DNA of 64,000 nucleotides from positions 94,319 to 158,318 of the forward strand of contig JANPKU010000033.1 of NCBI GenBank assembly GCA_031426215.1, in the 5' to 3' direction. Below the pieces are notes generated by a model, which did not search any database, had not been told where the DNA came from, and saw only the letters and a list, made by a program, of their open reading frames with translations. Positions 38,583 through 49,825 of this stretch are shown one piece after another. The stretch comes from Sva-07 sp031426215 (GTDB lineage: Bacteria; Actinomycetota; Acidimicrobiia; Acidimicrobiales; Ilumatobacteraceae). The translations under genes were made by a program, and so were the position numbers. Each line of letters opens with the position of its first letter. The stretch's first letter is position 1.

Positions 38583-39299
38583 ATGCCGATCCATCTGCGA
38601 GCCGAGCCCGGTGACTACGCCCCGAACGTCCTGTGCCCCGGCGACCCCCTGCGGGCCAAGTACATCGCCGAGACCTTCTTCGACGAGGGCTTCCGCCAGG
38701 TGAATGCCGAGCGCGGGATGCTCGGCTACACCGGAACCTTCGACGGCAAGCCGATCAGCGTGCAGTCGACCGGAATGGGATGCCCGTCTGCCGGCATCGT
38801 GTTCGAGGAACTGATCATGCTCGGCGCGACACGACTCGTTCGCGTCGGTACGTGTGGTGGGCTGGGCAATGACATGGCGATGGGCGACACGGTGGTCGGG
38901 CTCGCAGCGTCCAGCGACGACCAGACCCCGCTCCGCTATGCCGTGATGGAGGGATACGCCCCGAGCGCCACGTTCTCGCTGGTCGAGATCGCCGCACGGC
39001 TGTCCCGAGAGGGGTCAGCGGGCGCTGTGCACGTCGGGCCCGTGGTGACATCCGGGCTGTTCTACGACCCCGACCCCACCACGTTTGCCCGATGGAAGCG
39101 GCTCGGCCACATCGGCGTCGAGATGGAAGCAGCGATGATGTACACGATCGCCGCGGTCAAGGGCGTCGAATCGCTGGCAATCATGACGGTCAGCGATCTG
39201 CTCGGCGAGGGCGGCGATTCGGTACGGATCAGCGACGACGATCTCAAAGCCGGAGTCGACCGGATGATGCGCATTTCTTGTGCCGTCGCCGTGTCATGA
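38583..39299 (+). CDS. deoD: Purine nucleoside phosphorylase, DeoD type
   Basis: Hexameric-type PNP of 238 residues for purine salvage. Phosphate and ribose contacts are seen in LCPGDPLRAKYIAE (18-31) and VRVGTCGG; GVEMEAAMMYT is the ribose-binding block and TVSDLL carries the base-protonating Asp. Length is normal. The start has TACGCT 7 bases upstream, leaderless style. It follows the glycosylase gene by 24 bases. Confidence 0.93.
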   Translation: MPIHLRAEPGDYAPNVLCPGDPLRAKYIAETFFDEGFRQVNAERGMLGYTGTFDGKPISVQSTGMGCPSAGIVFEELIMLGATRLVRVGTCGGLGNDMAMGDTVVGLAASSDDQTPLRYAVMEGYAPSATFSLVEIAARLSREGSAGAVHVGPVVTSGLFYDPDPTTFARWKRLGHIGVEMEAAMMYTIAAVKGVESLAIMTVSDLLGEGGDSVRISDDDLKAGVDRMMRISCAVAVS

Positions 39300-39356
39300 T
39301 CTCGTGACTCGGCACTCGCCGAGGAACCAACTTCGCTTCAGGAGCGTCGAATCGTC

Positions 39357-40136
39357 ATGACCCCTCGTACTGCCATCGCCCTCCTCACCCTCGCCGGCCT
39401 GACGTTTGCTGCCTGCGGTAGCGACGACGCTGGAACCACATCCGACGTATCGGCTGCCGATCTCTCCGGCAAGGGGTTCGCCTCCAGCGAGGTGACTGGC
39501 TACGAGCTCGTCGACGGTTCCGAGATCACGATGAACTTCGCCGATGGACGGGTCAGCATCAATGCAGGGTGCAACACGATGAACGGCGGCTTCGAGATCA
39601 CCGACGGAACATTCGTCGCCAGCCAGTTCGCTGCCACGATGATGGCCTGCGAACCGCCACTGATGGATCAGGACATGTGGCTCAGTGAGTTCCTGGCGTC
39701 CTCCCCCGCCATCGCCGTCGAGGGATCGACGCTCACGCTCACCGGCGCCGACGCCTCCATCACGCTCGACGAGATCCAGCCGGCCGCACTCGTCGGAACC
39801 ACCTGGACGGTCACTGGCACGGTCGCCACCGAGGCCGTCAGCACGGTGCCGATGGACTCCGCAGCGTCGATCACGATCGACGACGACGGCACCGTGGCGG
39901 TCGACACGGGTTGCAACACGGGGTCGGGGTCCGTCGAGGTCACCGACACCACCCTGGTGTTCGGCCCCATCGCCTCGACCCTGATCGGGTGCGAGCCCGA
40001 CGTGGCCCAGCTCGAGGCCAGCGTGCTCTCCGTGCTGCAGGGCGAGGTCACCTACGAGATCAGCGGAAATTCCCTTTCACTGCGCTCCGGCACCGGCGCC
40101 GATGAGATCGGCCTCGACCTGACCGCCGAGTCCTGA
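39357..40136 (+). CDS. Lipoprotein with two META domains
   Basis: Lipoprotein of 259 residues with lipobox LTFAAC (Cys about residue 20). Two META (HslJ-like) domains follow, about 35-135 and 140-255: each has the GCNT motif (NAGCNTMNGG, DTGCNTGSGS) and a later C-E-P (MACEPPLMD, IGCEPDVAQ), so each probably forms one disulfide. META domains are linked to envelope stress; the substrate is unknown. AGGAG lies 11 bases before the ATG. Confidence 0.87.
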   Translation: MTPRTAIALLTLAGLTFAACGSDDAGTTSDVSAADLSGKGFASSEVTGYELVDGSEITMNFADGRVSINAGCNTMNGGFEITDGTFVASQFAATMMACEPPLMDQDMWLSEFLASSPAIAVEGSTLTLTGADASITLDEIQPAALVGTTWTVTGTVATEAVSTVPMDSAASITIDDDGTVAVDTGCNTGSGSVEVTDTTLVFGPIASTLIGCEPDVAQLEASVLSVLQGEVTYEISGNSLSLRSGTGADEIGLDLTAES

Positions 40137-40153
40137 CACGCAAGTTCCCCATT

Positions 40154-40196
40154 CCGGTGAGTTCCGGCGCGCCCCGTGCGCGCCGAAACTCACCAG
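40154..40196. repeat. Palindromic intergenic repeat, family D, copy 1
   Basis: Nineteen-base arms starting CCGGTGAGTTCCGGCGCGC with two mismatches around a short CCCGT loop. It forms a same-orientation pair with copy 2, 64 bases start to start. Confidence 0.88.
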
Positions 40197-40217
40197 AACG
40201 CACTTCGGTCAGACTGT

Positions 40218-40256
40218 GGTGAGCTTGGGCGCGCCCCGCACGCGCTGAAACTCACC
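40218..40256. repeat. Palindromic intergenic repeat, family D, copy 2
   Basis: GGTGAGCTTGGGCGCG/CGCGCTGAAACTCACC, three mismatches. Its right arm contains the stop codon of the AbiEi/DUF559-like gene, so repeat and gene end have evolved together. Confidence 0.85.
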
Positions 40257-41187
40257 GGAGCGACAAACGACGGTTGCGAATCTCACGGACGAGGCGGCGC
40301 ACGGTGGCCGGTAAGGCAACGCCGAGATCCTTCGAAACGACCCGGGCTACTTGCCAGTCGATACCTCTCGCAGCGAGGTCCCGGGCACCGTCGCGCCGCT
40401 GACCATTCGTGTCGAAGTGGGTCGGGTGGATGTCTACTTCGATCGCCAGGCGCACGTCCGGAACTGCGAGGTCGAATCGGGCTGGACCGTAACCGGGGAG
40501 ATCGATCCGGTATTGCCGTTCGAGACCCTTTACTCCTGCCGCTCGCAACGCCTCACCCAGCACGACCTCCCCATGCGACTCTGCGGGTCCGCCGTGGAGT
40601 CGATCATCGAGGACCTCGAGAAATCGTCGAATCCACGGCCGGCGAGGTGAGATCCAATCCATCGCTGCGGAACGCAGATCAGCGTCGCTCAGGCGACCGT
40701 CTCGTATCACCTGTTCGATGATCGACAGGAGATCCGTCGTGCCCACGTGGCGGCTCAGATCGAGAGCCGTGCGCTGGCGTCCCGTGACGACGATCCCGTC
40801 GGCCCGATGCACCACATCTGTGGAGTGGAACGCCTGCGTCCTGTACGGCACCACCCACGGCTCGACGGTCGGGTGACTGTGAGGAGGAGCCAGCACGTGG
40901 ATGCGATGATCGCTGGGAACACGCCGTAGTCCCCAGATGCGACCGGCAGTCGGGCCGCTGATCACCGATCTGGGGTGCGCCGAACAGACGGCCACGCACC
41001 TCGCCAACTCGTCGTAGGGGACGGCGGGCATCCGGTAGACCCCTCGCAGTACCGGCACGAGGTTGCCCGCCTCGACCAGGCGACGCACGTCATGCGGTGA
41101 GAGGCCCGACTCTCGCAGGGCTTGCCCGGAGGCGACGCCGTGGTGAGAGCGCAGATAGGCCAACGACTCGACAGGGAACACCTTCAT
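40252..41187 (-). CDS. AbiEi-antitoxin-like wHTH protein with DUF559-like nuclease fold
   Basis: Protein of 311 residues. The N-terminal part (about 10-55) is the winged helix of AbiEi-type antitoxins: GVASGQALRESGLSPHDV then AGNLVPVLRGVYRMP. The C-terminal part (about 205-311) resembles DUF559/Vsr-like PD-(D/E)xK domains, with RFDLAVPD, then AIEVDIHPTHFD and an Arg-rich helix. No AbiEii toxin is adjacent. GGAG lies 5 bases before the ATG at 41187, which I prefer to 41235. Pairs of family-D palindromes flank it on both sides. Nuclease activity is not shown. Confidence 0.75.
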   Translation of the reverse strand: MKVFPVESLAYLRSHHGVASGQALRESGLSPHDVRRLVEAGNLVPVLRGVYRMPAVPYDELARCVAVCSAHPRSVISGPTAGRIWGLRRVPSDHRIHVLAPPHSHPTVEPWVVPYRTQAFHSTDVVHRADGIVVTGRQRTALDLSRHVGTTDLLSIIEQVIRDGRLSDADLRSAAMDWISPRRPWIRRFLEVLDDRLHGGPAESHGEVVLGEALRAAGVKGLERQYRIDLPGYGPARFDLAVPDVRLAIEVDIHPTHFDTNGQRRDGARDLAARGIDWQVARVVSKDLGVALPATVRRLVREIRNRRLSLR

Positions 41188-41264
41188 TTCGACTCCGTTG
41201 CAACGAGAAGCACAGGGAGGAGCCGGTGCAAGCACCCTACCCAGGCGGGCCTCATCACGCTTGC

Positions 41265-41303
41265 GGTGAGTTGCAGCGCAACCCGTGCACGCCGAAAATC
41301 ACC
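41265..41303. repeat. Palindromic intergenic repeat, family D, copy 3
   Basis: GGTGAGTTGCAGCGCA... with right arm GCCGAAAATCACC, the most diverged copy. It is 78 bases upstream of the AbiEi-like start and pairs with copy 4 (62 bases start to start). Confidence 0.85.
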
Positions 41304-41326
41304 AGAGCCGAGATGGATCGACGTGT

Positions 41327-41365
41327 GGTGAGTTCCGGCGCGACCCGTGCGCGTTGAAACTCACC
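41327..41365. repeat. Palindromic intergenic repeat, family D, copy 4
   Basis: GGTGAGTTCCGGCGCG with right arm GCGTTGAAACTCACC. Same orientation as the other three. It ends 20 bases before the mdh stop codon. Confidence 0.88.
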
Positions 41366-41384
41366 GGACTCGAGTGTGGGCCTG

Positions 41385-42371
41385 TCAGATGAGGCCGAGT
41401 TCGGCGACGGCGTCTCGCTCGCTGACGAGTTCATCTGCCGTGGCGTCGATCTTGGCCCGACTGAAGTCGTCGATCTCGAGGCCTTGCACGATCTCGTAGT
41501 CGCCGTCCTTGCACACACACGGGAACGACGAAATGATGCCCTCGGGTACGCCGTAGCTGCCGTCGGAGACGACCGACATCGACACCCAGTCTCCGTCGGG
41601 TGTCCCGAGCGTCCAGTCACGGATGTGATCCACCGCTGCCGACGCTGCTGATGCCGCCGACGAGGCACCACGGGCTTCGATGATCGCCGCTCCGCGCTTG
41701 GCGACCGTCGGAATGTAGGTGCTGTCGTACCACTCGTGATCGCCGACCGCGTCGTACGCACGCTGGCCATTGACCTCGCAGTGGAACAGATCCGGATACT
41801 GCGTGGTGGAGTGGTTGCCCCAGATCGTCATCTTCGTGATGTCGTTGACCGAAGCCCCGAGACGTTGCGCGAGCTGCGACTTGGCACGGTTGTGATCGAG
41901 GCGTGTCATCGCGGTGAAGCGGCGCGGATCGAGATCGGCGGCATTGCGCTGCGCGATCAGTGCGTTGGTGTTGGCCGGGTTGCCCACCACGAGGATCTTC
42001 ACGTCGGGCGTGGCCGAGCGGGACAGCGCCTCACCCTGCGGCTTGAAGATGCCACCGTTCGCCGACAGCAGGTCGGCGCGTTCCATGCCTGCCTTGCGGG
42101 GCATCGAACCGACGAGAATGGCGACGTCGGCGTCACCGAATGCAGTGTCGGCGTCGTCGGTGCCGACGACGTCGGCGAGCAGCGGGAACGCGCAGTCGTC
42201 GAGTTCCATACGGACGCCCTCGAGGGCGCCGAGTGCCGGTGTGATCTCGAGCAACTGCAACGAGATCGGTGTGTCCGGTCCCAGCATCGATCCTGATGCG
42301 ATACGGAAGAGGATGCTGTAGCCGATCTGGCCGGCAGCACCTGTGACGGCAACACGAACAGGAGTGGTCAT
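41385..42371 (-). CDS. mdh: Malate dehydrogenase
   Basis: NAD-dependent malate dehydrogenase of 328 residues, of the type sharing the cytosolic fold. VTGAAGQIGYSI is the Rossmann loop, GSMPRKAGMERADLL holds substrate arginines, VVGNPANTN follows, and the catalytic His lies in IWGNHSTTQYPD after the MTRLDHNRA block. It converts malate to oxaloacetate in the TCA cycle. The ATG at 42371 with TACGCT 6 bases upstream is preferred to 42407. Confidence 0.95.
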   Translation of the reverse strand: MTTPVRVAVTGAAGQIGYSILFRIASGSMLGPDTPISLQLLEITPALGALEGVRMELDDCAFPLLADVVGTDDADTAFGDADVAILVGSMPRKAGMERADLLSANGGIFKPQGEALSRSATPDVKILVVGNPANTNALIAQRNAADLDPRRFTAMTRLDHNRAKSQLAQRLGASVNDITKMTIWGNHSTTQYPDLFHCEVNGQRAYDAVGDHEWYDSTYIPTVAKRGAAIIEARGASSAASAASAAVDHIRDWTLGTPDGDWVSMSVVSDGSYGVPEGIISSFPCVCKDGDYEIVQGLEIDDFSRAKIDATADELVSERDAVAELGLI

Positions 42372-42445
42372 GCACCGAGCGTACGCCCGCTGCTCGGTCA
42401 CGCCCAAGCGGCGAACGGTCGGGCCAGTCGATCGACTGCGCCAGA

Positions 42446-42476
42446 TGAAACTGTGGGGTCTGACCCCTCAGTTTCA
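42446..42476. terminator. Palindrome with GGGGTCTGACCCC core
   Basis: TGAAACTG and CAGTTTCA flank a GGGGTC/GACCCC core with a single mismatched pair. It begins 3 bases past the stop of the first acyltransferase gene, so it is a likely terminator. It is single-copy here and unlike repeat families A-D. Confidence 0.6.
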
Positions 42477-42478
42477 TT

Positions 42479-44632
<2,154 letters not shown>

Positions 44633-44701
44633 GGGGTCACAAGTATCGCCGAGGCCGCTGTACCAGCAACGTCATGCCGACGATCTTGACGACAGATGCA
44701 C

Positions 44702-44756
44702 TGTTCGAGATGTGCCTGGGGACTCGGCGTAGCCGGTCCCGAGCACATCTCGAACA
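44702..44756. repeat. Palindromic intergenic repeat, family B, copy 3
   Basis: Perfect 14-base arms TGTTCGAGATGTGC/GCACATCTCGAACA. The loop segment GACTCGGCGTAGCC is the reverse complement of the loop in copies 2 and 4, so this copy is inverted. It ends 4 bases from the stop of the second acyltransferase. Confidence 0.9.
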
Positions 44757-44759
44757 CGG

Positions 44760-46784
44760 TCAACCGGGTGCCTGGAGGGTCGTCGTGATCAGCTCGGTGT
44801 AGAACTTCTGTCCATCGGGTCGGAGGTGGTACCCGTCGGAAGCGAAGCAGTCACCCGGACACGAGTCGTCGAGGCCCGCCCAATCGAGCAGCGACGCATT
44901 CGGATAGGTGTTGACCGCGTCGTAGATCAAGCCGATGTTCGCCGCAGTCCATTCGCGTTCGACGTCGATGGTGAGGAGCAGCACCTGGGGTACTCCAGCG
45001 AGGGCATCCATCATGCGGGTCATGTCTTCCTGGTCGATGGTTCCATTGGTGCCGAGATGAACGACGACCAACTCGCCGAGGCGCCCCTGTTCGTTCAACG
45101 TCACGATCGTGTCGGCACCGTCGCTGAACTGTCGGCTCTCGATCGCATCGACGACGAACCCATTCGCGGCCAACTGCGTCGCGGCGCCGAGCATCACCGA
45201 ATCACCGAGGGCGAGCTTCGGAATCGGAACCGGAACCGCGGTGGTGCTCGTGGTCGTCTCCGCAACCACCGGTGGTGACACCGCCGAGCCGGACGGATCG
45301 GTCACTTCAGCAGGCGCAGTCTCCGTGGGCGTGTCGGGGGTACCAACTCCTGTACATGTCGGGTCGTTGATCACGTCACACGTGGCTTCGGCGCCGAGGT
45401 CGAGCGCCTGACGAACCTCGTTCTCCTGCACCGGGGCAGTCGCGAGGCTGACTCCGGCGAACAATGTGAGGCTCGCGAGCACCGAGCCGGCTGCGAGGAG
45501 TGCGTTGCGAGGTCCGGCGACAGGCGATCGGCGGATCCGGCCCAGTGACGAACCGAACGTGCCCCTGCGGATCGGTGTCTCGATGAACCGGTACGACGCC
45601 TCGGTGACGAGACCGGTCAAGATCATGGCGAACACGAACTCGTACAAGTTCAAGTGGTTGCCGGCGATGTTGCGGATCAGCTGGTAGATCGGCCAGTGGT
45701 ACAGGTACAAGCCGTAGGAGCGGGTGCCGATCCATAGCAGCACGGGAAGGCTGAGCACACGAGACGTCGCGGCACGTTCGTGGGTGACAGCGGCGACCAT
45801 CATCAGCGTGGCGATCCCGCACAGGAAGAAGCCACCGCGGAACAACCACGGGCCGGCCCCGTCAGGACCGAGGAGATACATCCGCCAGGCCATTGCGGCG
45901 AGTGCGACGAATCCGACGAGCGCCACGAGGTCGAGCAAGCGACCCCTGGTCCGCAGCGGCCCGCGCATCAGCGCAACCGGACGCCAGACCATCGCGAACG
46001 CGGCACCGAGCAGGAGGCCGCTGGCCCGCGTGATGGTGGACAGGTACACCGCGTCGATCTTCGAGATCTCGCGCCCGAAGATGCTCCAGTACGCCTCGGG
46101 GGTGACCTCCGGTGTACCGACGGGACCGGGGTGGTACAGCACCGCCACGAGCACGGTGATCGTGACGGCCGCCAACACCAGATACCGGCTGATGTCGGCA
46201 ATCTTCCGGCTGCCGCCGCGCAGCAGCGCGAACATCACCAGGGGCCAGATCACGTAGAACTGCTCTTCCACCGCGAGGCTCCAGAGGTGGCGCAGCGGGG
46301 CGAAGTCGTTCGAGGCCGTGTACCCGGCACCCGTCCAGATCTGATACCAGTTCGACACGTAGAAGAATGCTGCGATCACGTCGCCGCGTAGCTTGCCCAG
46401 TGCGTCTCGTTCGAACAGCGCCGTCCAGATCGTGAGCGCGATCATCATCGTGAACAGTGCGGGCAGCAGACGGCGGGCCCGCCGGATCCAGAACTGCTTC
46501 ATGTCGATCGTGGACGTGCGCTCCTTCTCGGAGATCAGCAGCAACGTGATCAGGTAGCCGGAGATGACGAAGAAGACCTCGACGCCGAGGAATCCGCCTG
46601 GCAGCCAGTCGGGGTTGGCGTGGTACACCATCACTGCGACCACGGCGATGGCTCGCATGCCGTCGAGACCGGGCAGGTACGGAACCCGACTGATGTCGGT
46701 GGGGGTCGTGCGCCGGCCGGTGCGCGACACCGGTCGCGTCGATTCTCGCGTCGGCGTGCCCGAAGCGTCGGCGGTTGCAGTCAT
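44760..46784 (-). CDS. OatA-like membrane acyltransferase with SGNH domain (second paralogue)
   Basis: Protein of 674 residues, paralogous along its whole length to the neighbour downstream. The membrane domain opens YLPGLDGMRAIAVVAVM, with VYHANPDWLPGG and FFVISGYLIT. The linker is shorter and lacks the long poly-Thr run. The SGNH domain shows ALGDSVMLGA, HLGTNG and SDGYHLRPDG; paired cysteines in DSCPGDCF match ATCEGRCF of the first copy. The tandem pair looks like a local duplication that diverged. GATACT lies 9 bases before the ATG. Confidence 0.9.
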   Translation of the reverse strand: MTATADASGTPTRESTRPVSRTGRRTTPTDISRVPYLPGLDGMRAIAVVAVMVYHANPDWLPGGFLGVEVFFVISGYLITLLLISEKERTSTIDMKQFWIRRARRLLPALFTMMIALTIWTALFERDALGKLRGDVIAAFFYVSNWYQIWTGAGYTASNDFAPLRHLWSLAVEEQFYVIWPLVMFALLRGGSRKIADISRYLVLAAVTITVLVAVLYHPGPVGTPEVTPEAYWSIFGREISKIDAVYLSTITRASGLLLGAAFAMVWRPVALMRGPLRTRGRLLDLVALVGFVALAAMAWRMYLLGPDGAGPWLFRGGFFLCGIATLMMVAAVTHERAATSRVLSLPVLLWIGTRSYGLYLYHWPIYQLIRNIAGNHLNLYEFVFAMILTGLVTEASYRFIETPIRRGTFGSSLGRIRRSPVAGPRNALLAAGSVLASLTLFAGVSLATAPVQENEVRQALDLGAEATCDVINDPTCTGVGTPDTPTETAPAEVTDPSGSAVSPPVVAETTTSTTAVPVPIPKLALGDSVMLGAATQLAANGFVVDAIESRQFSDGADTIVTLNEQGRLGELVVVHLGTNGTIDQEDMTRMMDALAGVPQVLLLTIDVEREWTAANIGLIYDAVNTYPNASLLDWAGLDDSCPGDCFASDGYHLRPDGQKFYTELITTTLQAPG

Positions 46785-46801
46785 GTGCGGACCAGTATCG
46801 C

Positions 46802-47659
46802 TCAGGCGGTGGTCAGCCCGAGGTTCACGCAGATCTCGACCACCGATTCGGGCCGGTTGAGGGCGTAGAGGTGCAGGCCCGGCGTCCCGGCGTCGATCAG
46901 GTCGGCGCAGAGTTGTGTGGCGACGTCAACTCCGATGCGACGCACTTCGTCGGGATCGTCGGTGGCATCGAGTCGGTCGGCGAGCCATCCGGGCAGCGCA
47001 GCTCCGCTCATCTCGGCCATCCGCTTCACCATCGACTTGTTGTTGATCGGCATGATTCCCGGCAAGACCGGCTTGTCGACGCCGAGTTCGGCGAGTTCGT
47101 CGACGAGTCGCACCCAGTGCTGGGCATCGAAGAAGAACTGCGTCAGGGCGAAGTCGGCGATGCGGAGCTTGTCTGCGAGGAACTGACGATCGGTTGCCCG
47201 GTCGGGCGACCTCGGGTGCACTTCTGGGTGGGCGGCGACGCCGACCGCAAATGCGCCGGCGGCCACGACGTCCTCGAGCAGATCCAGTGCGTAGAGGTAG
47301 TCGCCGGCCTGCTCGAGTCCTCCGGCGGGAGGATCGCCGCCGAGTGCGAGGATGTTCTCGATGCCGAGCTCGGCGTACTGGTCGAGCAGCGTTGCGACGT
47401 CATCACGGGTGTGCCCACGGCAGGTGAGATGCGGCATCGGAGTCCATGGGGTCTCGCCGAGCATCCATGCAACGACATCTCCGGTGCGGTGACGGTCGGA
47501 TCCACCGGCGCCGTAGGTGATCGACACGAAGTCGGGATGCAACGATTCGATGGCGGCAACGGTCCGCCCGAGCGTCATGTTGGCTGCAGGCGTCTTCGGT
47601 GGGAAGAACTCGAACGACAGCGTGCGCTTTTCCGCGAAGAGTTCCGGAATGCGGGCCAT
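46802..47659 (-). CDS. metF: Methylenetetrahydrofolate reductase MetF
   Basis: FAD enzyme of 285 residues that makes 5-methyltetrahydrofolate for methionine synthesis. TLSFEFFPPKTP opens the barrel; SITYGAGGSDR, HLTCRGHTRDD and ILALGGDPP are conserved; FFFDAQHWVRLVDE and GIMPINN follow. The ATG at 47659 has TAGCCT 7 bases upstream, which selects it over the longer frame to 47776. It ends 17 bases from the second acyltransferase start but is not obviously related. Confidence 0.94.
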   Translation of the reverse strand: MARIPELFAEKRTLSFEFFPPKTPAANMTLGRTVAAIESLHPDFVSITYGAGGSDRHRTGDVVAWMLGETPWTPMPHLTCRGHTRDDVATLLDQYAELGIENILALGGDPPAGGLEQAGDYLYALDLLEDVVAAGAFAVGVAAHPEVHPRSPDRATDRQFLADKLRIADFALTQFFFDAQHWVRLVDELAELGVDKPVLPGIMPINNKSMVKRMAEMSGAALPGWLADRLDATDDPDEVRRIGVDVATQLCADLIDAGTPGLHLYALNRPESVVEICVNLGLTTA

Positions 47660-47787
47660 TCGCCCGAGGCTATCGAGCGCAACACACCGAGCCCGGGCTC
47701 CGAATCGCGACCCCTCGTACCATCGACAGTTGCCGCCGGCGGGTTGTGTTACGTTCCCGCCGTCGCTCACGAACAAGGGGATTCAAC

Positions 47788-48153
47788 ATGCTGATCGTCG
47801 AGAACTGGAAACTGGTCGTACTGGAGCGCTTCGCGAAGTTCGACGGTCGCGCCGGGCGCGCCGAGTTCTGGTGGTTCGTGCTCGCCAACTTCATCGTGTA
47901 CGTCGCGTTCGCAATCTTGTTGCAGATCTCGGGGATCTTCGTCATCCTCGAACTCCTCTTTGCGCTCGCAACGATCGTGCCGTCGATCGCCGTGGCGATC
48001 CGACGTCTCCACGACACCGACAAGTCCGGATGGCTGCTGCTGATCGGGCTCATTCCTCTGATCGGCGCCATCATCTTGTTGGTGTTCTACGCGACCGAAG
48101 GCACCAAGGGTCCGAACCGGTTCGGCGCCGCGCCCGAACCCGCCGCTGGCTGA
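47788..48153 (+). CDS. DUF805 inner-membrane protein
   Basis: Membrane protein of 121 residues in the DUF805 (YhaH/YhaI) family: KFDGRAGRAEFWWFVL at the start, three to four hydrophobic helices, and the family segment IRRLHDTDKSGWLLLIGLIP. The tail NRFGAAPEP is typical. Function is unknown. AAGGGG lies 7 bases before the ATG. It converges on purH with 13 bases between stops. Confidence 0.9.
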   Translation: MLIVENWKLVVLERFAKFDGRAGRAEFWWFVLANFIVYVAFAILLQISGIFVILELLFALATIVPSIAVAIRRLHDTDKSGWLLLIGLIPLIGAIILLVFYATEGTKGPNRFGAAPEPAAG

Positions 48154-48166
48154 CCGGGCGCCCCGC

Positions 48167-49678
48167 TCAGTGTCGGAAGTGGCGCTGGCCGGTGAAGACC
48201 ATGGCGATGCCGTGTTCATCGGCGGCGGCGATCACTTCGTCGTCTCGGACCGAGCCGCCGGGCTGGATCACCGCGGAGATTCCGGCGGCCGCCGCAGCGT
48301 CGAGGCCGTCGCGAAACGGGAAGAACGCGTCGCTCGCACACGCCCCACCATCGGCCCGGCCAGCTGACCGGTCGGCGGCGATACGGGCGGAGTCGAGCCG
48401 GTTCTGCTGGCCGGCACCGATGCCGAATGCCTGCAGGTCCTTCACGTAGACGATCGCGTTGCTGCTGACCGCTGCGCACACCTGCCACGCGAATTCGAGG
48501 TCGGCCCATTGAGCGTCCGTCGGCTGCGCACCGGTGACCACACGCCACGCATCGCTGCGTCCGGCAACCGGGTCGGGCTGCTGGACGAGGAAGCCACCGT
48601 CGACCGGTCGCACGTCGAACGGCAACGGCGATGGCGCATTCGCCGACATCACCCGCAAGTTCTTCTTGATGGCCAAGATCTCGAGCGCATCGGGTTCGAA
48701 GTCAGGCGCAACCACCACCTCGGTGAACACGTCACCGATCGCCGTGGCCATCTCGGCAGTCACCGTTCGGTTCGCCGCGATGATCCCACCGAACGCGCTG
48801 ACCGGATCGCATGCGTTGGCACGGACGTAGGCCTCGGTGATGTCGTCGGCGACGGCGACACCACACGGATTGGCGTGTTTCACCACCACCACAGCAGGGG
48901 AATCGAAACGCTGGACCAGCCGCCACGCCGCCTCGGTGTCGAACACGTTGAGGTAGCTCAGCTCCTTACCACCGTGCTGCGTCATCGAGTCCCACCAGCT
49001 CGTGGCACCGGCCTGGCGATACCGGGCGCCCTGCTGGTGCGGGTTCTCGCCGTACCGCAACGGCTGGGCGAGTTCGAGTGCGAGATGGATGGAGGACGGC
49101 AGCACCCCGTCCTCGGACTCCGCCGGATCCGACTCGTCGAACCAGGTGACGATCGCAGCGTCGTAAGAGGCGGTGTGCGCAAACGCGGTTCGTGCGAGCC
49201 GGCGCTTGGTGGAAGCGGTGAGCACACCTCCGGCTCGCAACTCATCGAGCACGGGTTGGTAATCGGCCGGGTCGACGAGGATGCCGACATGAGCGTGGTT
49301 CTTGGCAGCGGCGCGCACCATCGCCGGCCCGCCGATGTCGATCAGACCGATGCCGGGGTCGGACGAGAACGGGTACAGGTTGACCACCACCAGATCGATC
49401 GGCTCGATGTCGTGGTGCGCCATGTCGGCGACGTGCTCGGCATCGGTCGGATCGGCGAGGATTCCGCCGTGGATCTTCGGGTGCAGCGTGACGACCCGAT
49501 GACCGAGTATCGCCGGCAGTCCCGTGAGCTCCGCGACGTCGGTGACGGGCACACCCGCCTCGGCGATCGCTCGTGCCGTGCCACCGCTCGACACGAGCGA
49601 CCACCCCAATTGATGCAGTGACGCTGCGAACTCGACGATGCCGGACTTGTCGTACACGGAGAGCAGCGCAGTGGGCAC
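48167..49678 (-). CDS. purH: Bifunctional AICAR transformylase/IMP cyclohydrolase PurH
   Basis: Last two steps of purine biosynthesis, 503 residues. The N-terminal IMP cyclohydrolase domain has SVYDKSGIVEFA, SSGGTARAIAEAGV and TLHPKIHGGILAD. The C-terminal transformylase has RYGENPHQQGA, VVKHANPCGVAVADD and the late KDLQAFGIGAGQQNRLDS. I set the start at the GTG at 49678, because TACGGT is 7 bases upstream and PTALLSVYDKSG begins where PurH proteins normally begin; a TTG at 49696 is less likely. purN is not adjacent. Confidence 0.95.
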   Translation of the reverse strand: MPTALLSVYDKSGIVEFAASLHQLGWSLVSSGGTARAIAEAGVPVTDVAELTGLPAILGHRVVTLHPKIHGGILADPTDAEHVADMAHHDIEPIDLVVVNLYPFSSDPGIGLIDIGGPAMVRAAAKNHAHVGILVDPADYQPVLDELRAGGVLTASTKRRLARTAFAHTASYDAAIVTWFDESDPAESEDGVLPSSIHLALELAQPLRYGENPHQQGARYRQAGATSWWDSMTQHGGKELSYLNVFDTEAAWRLVQRFDSPAVVVVKHANPCGVAVADDITEAYVRANACDPVSAFGGIIAANRTVTAEMATAIGDVFTEVVVAPDFEPDALEILAIKKNLRVMSANAPSPLPFDVRPVDGGFLVQQPDPVAGRSDAWRVVTGAQPTDAQWADLEFAWQVCAAVSSNAIVYVKDLQAFGIGAGQQNRLDSARIAADRSAGRADGGACASDAFFPFRDGLDAAAAAGISAVIQPGGSVRDDEVIAAADEHGIAMVFTGQRHFRH

Positions 49679-49685
49679 GAGGGTG

Positions 49686-49691
49686 ACCGTA
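49686..49691 (-). promoter_or_regulatory. -10 box (TACGGT) fixing the purH start
   Basis: TACGGT sits 7 bases before the GTG at 49678, no Shine-Dalgarno. It lies inside the codons a TTG start at 49696 would need. Confidence 0.5.
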
Positions 49692-49825
49692 GTCAACGCA
49701 TCACCGGCGCTGTGAATGTCCGTCGGAGCACCCGTACGTCGGGGAGTGCGCGACCGGAGTCGACGCCGGTACTACGGTGCAATTCGGGGGCGACCGCTTA
49801 CTCGATATCCCGGAGGGATTCATAT

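Noticed and set aside
40154..41365. Possible CRISPR-like array
   Set aside because: The four repeats are imperfect palindromes in two pairs separated by a gene, with no regular spacers and no cas genes.
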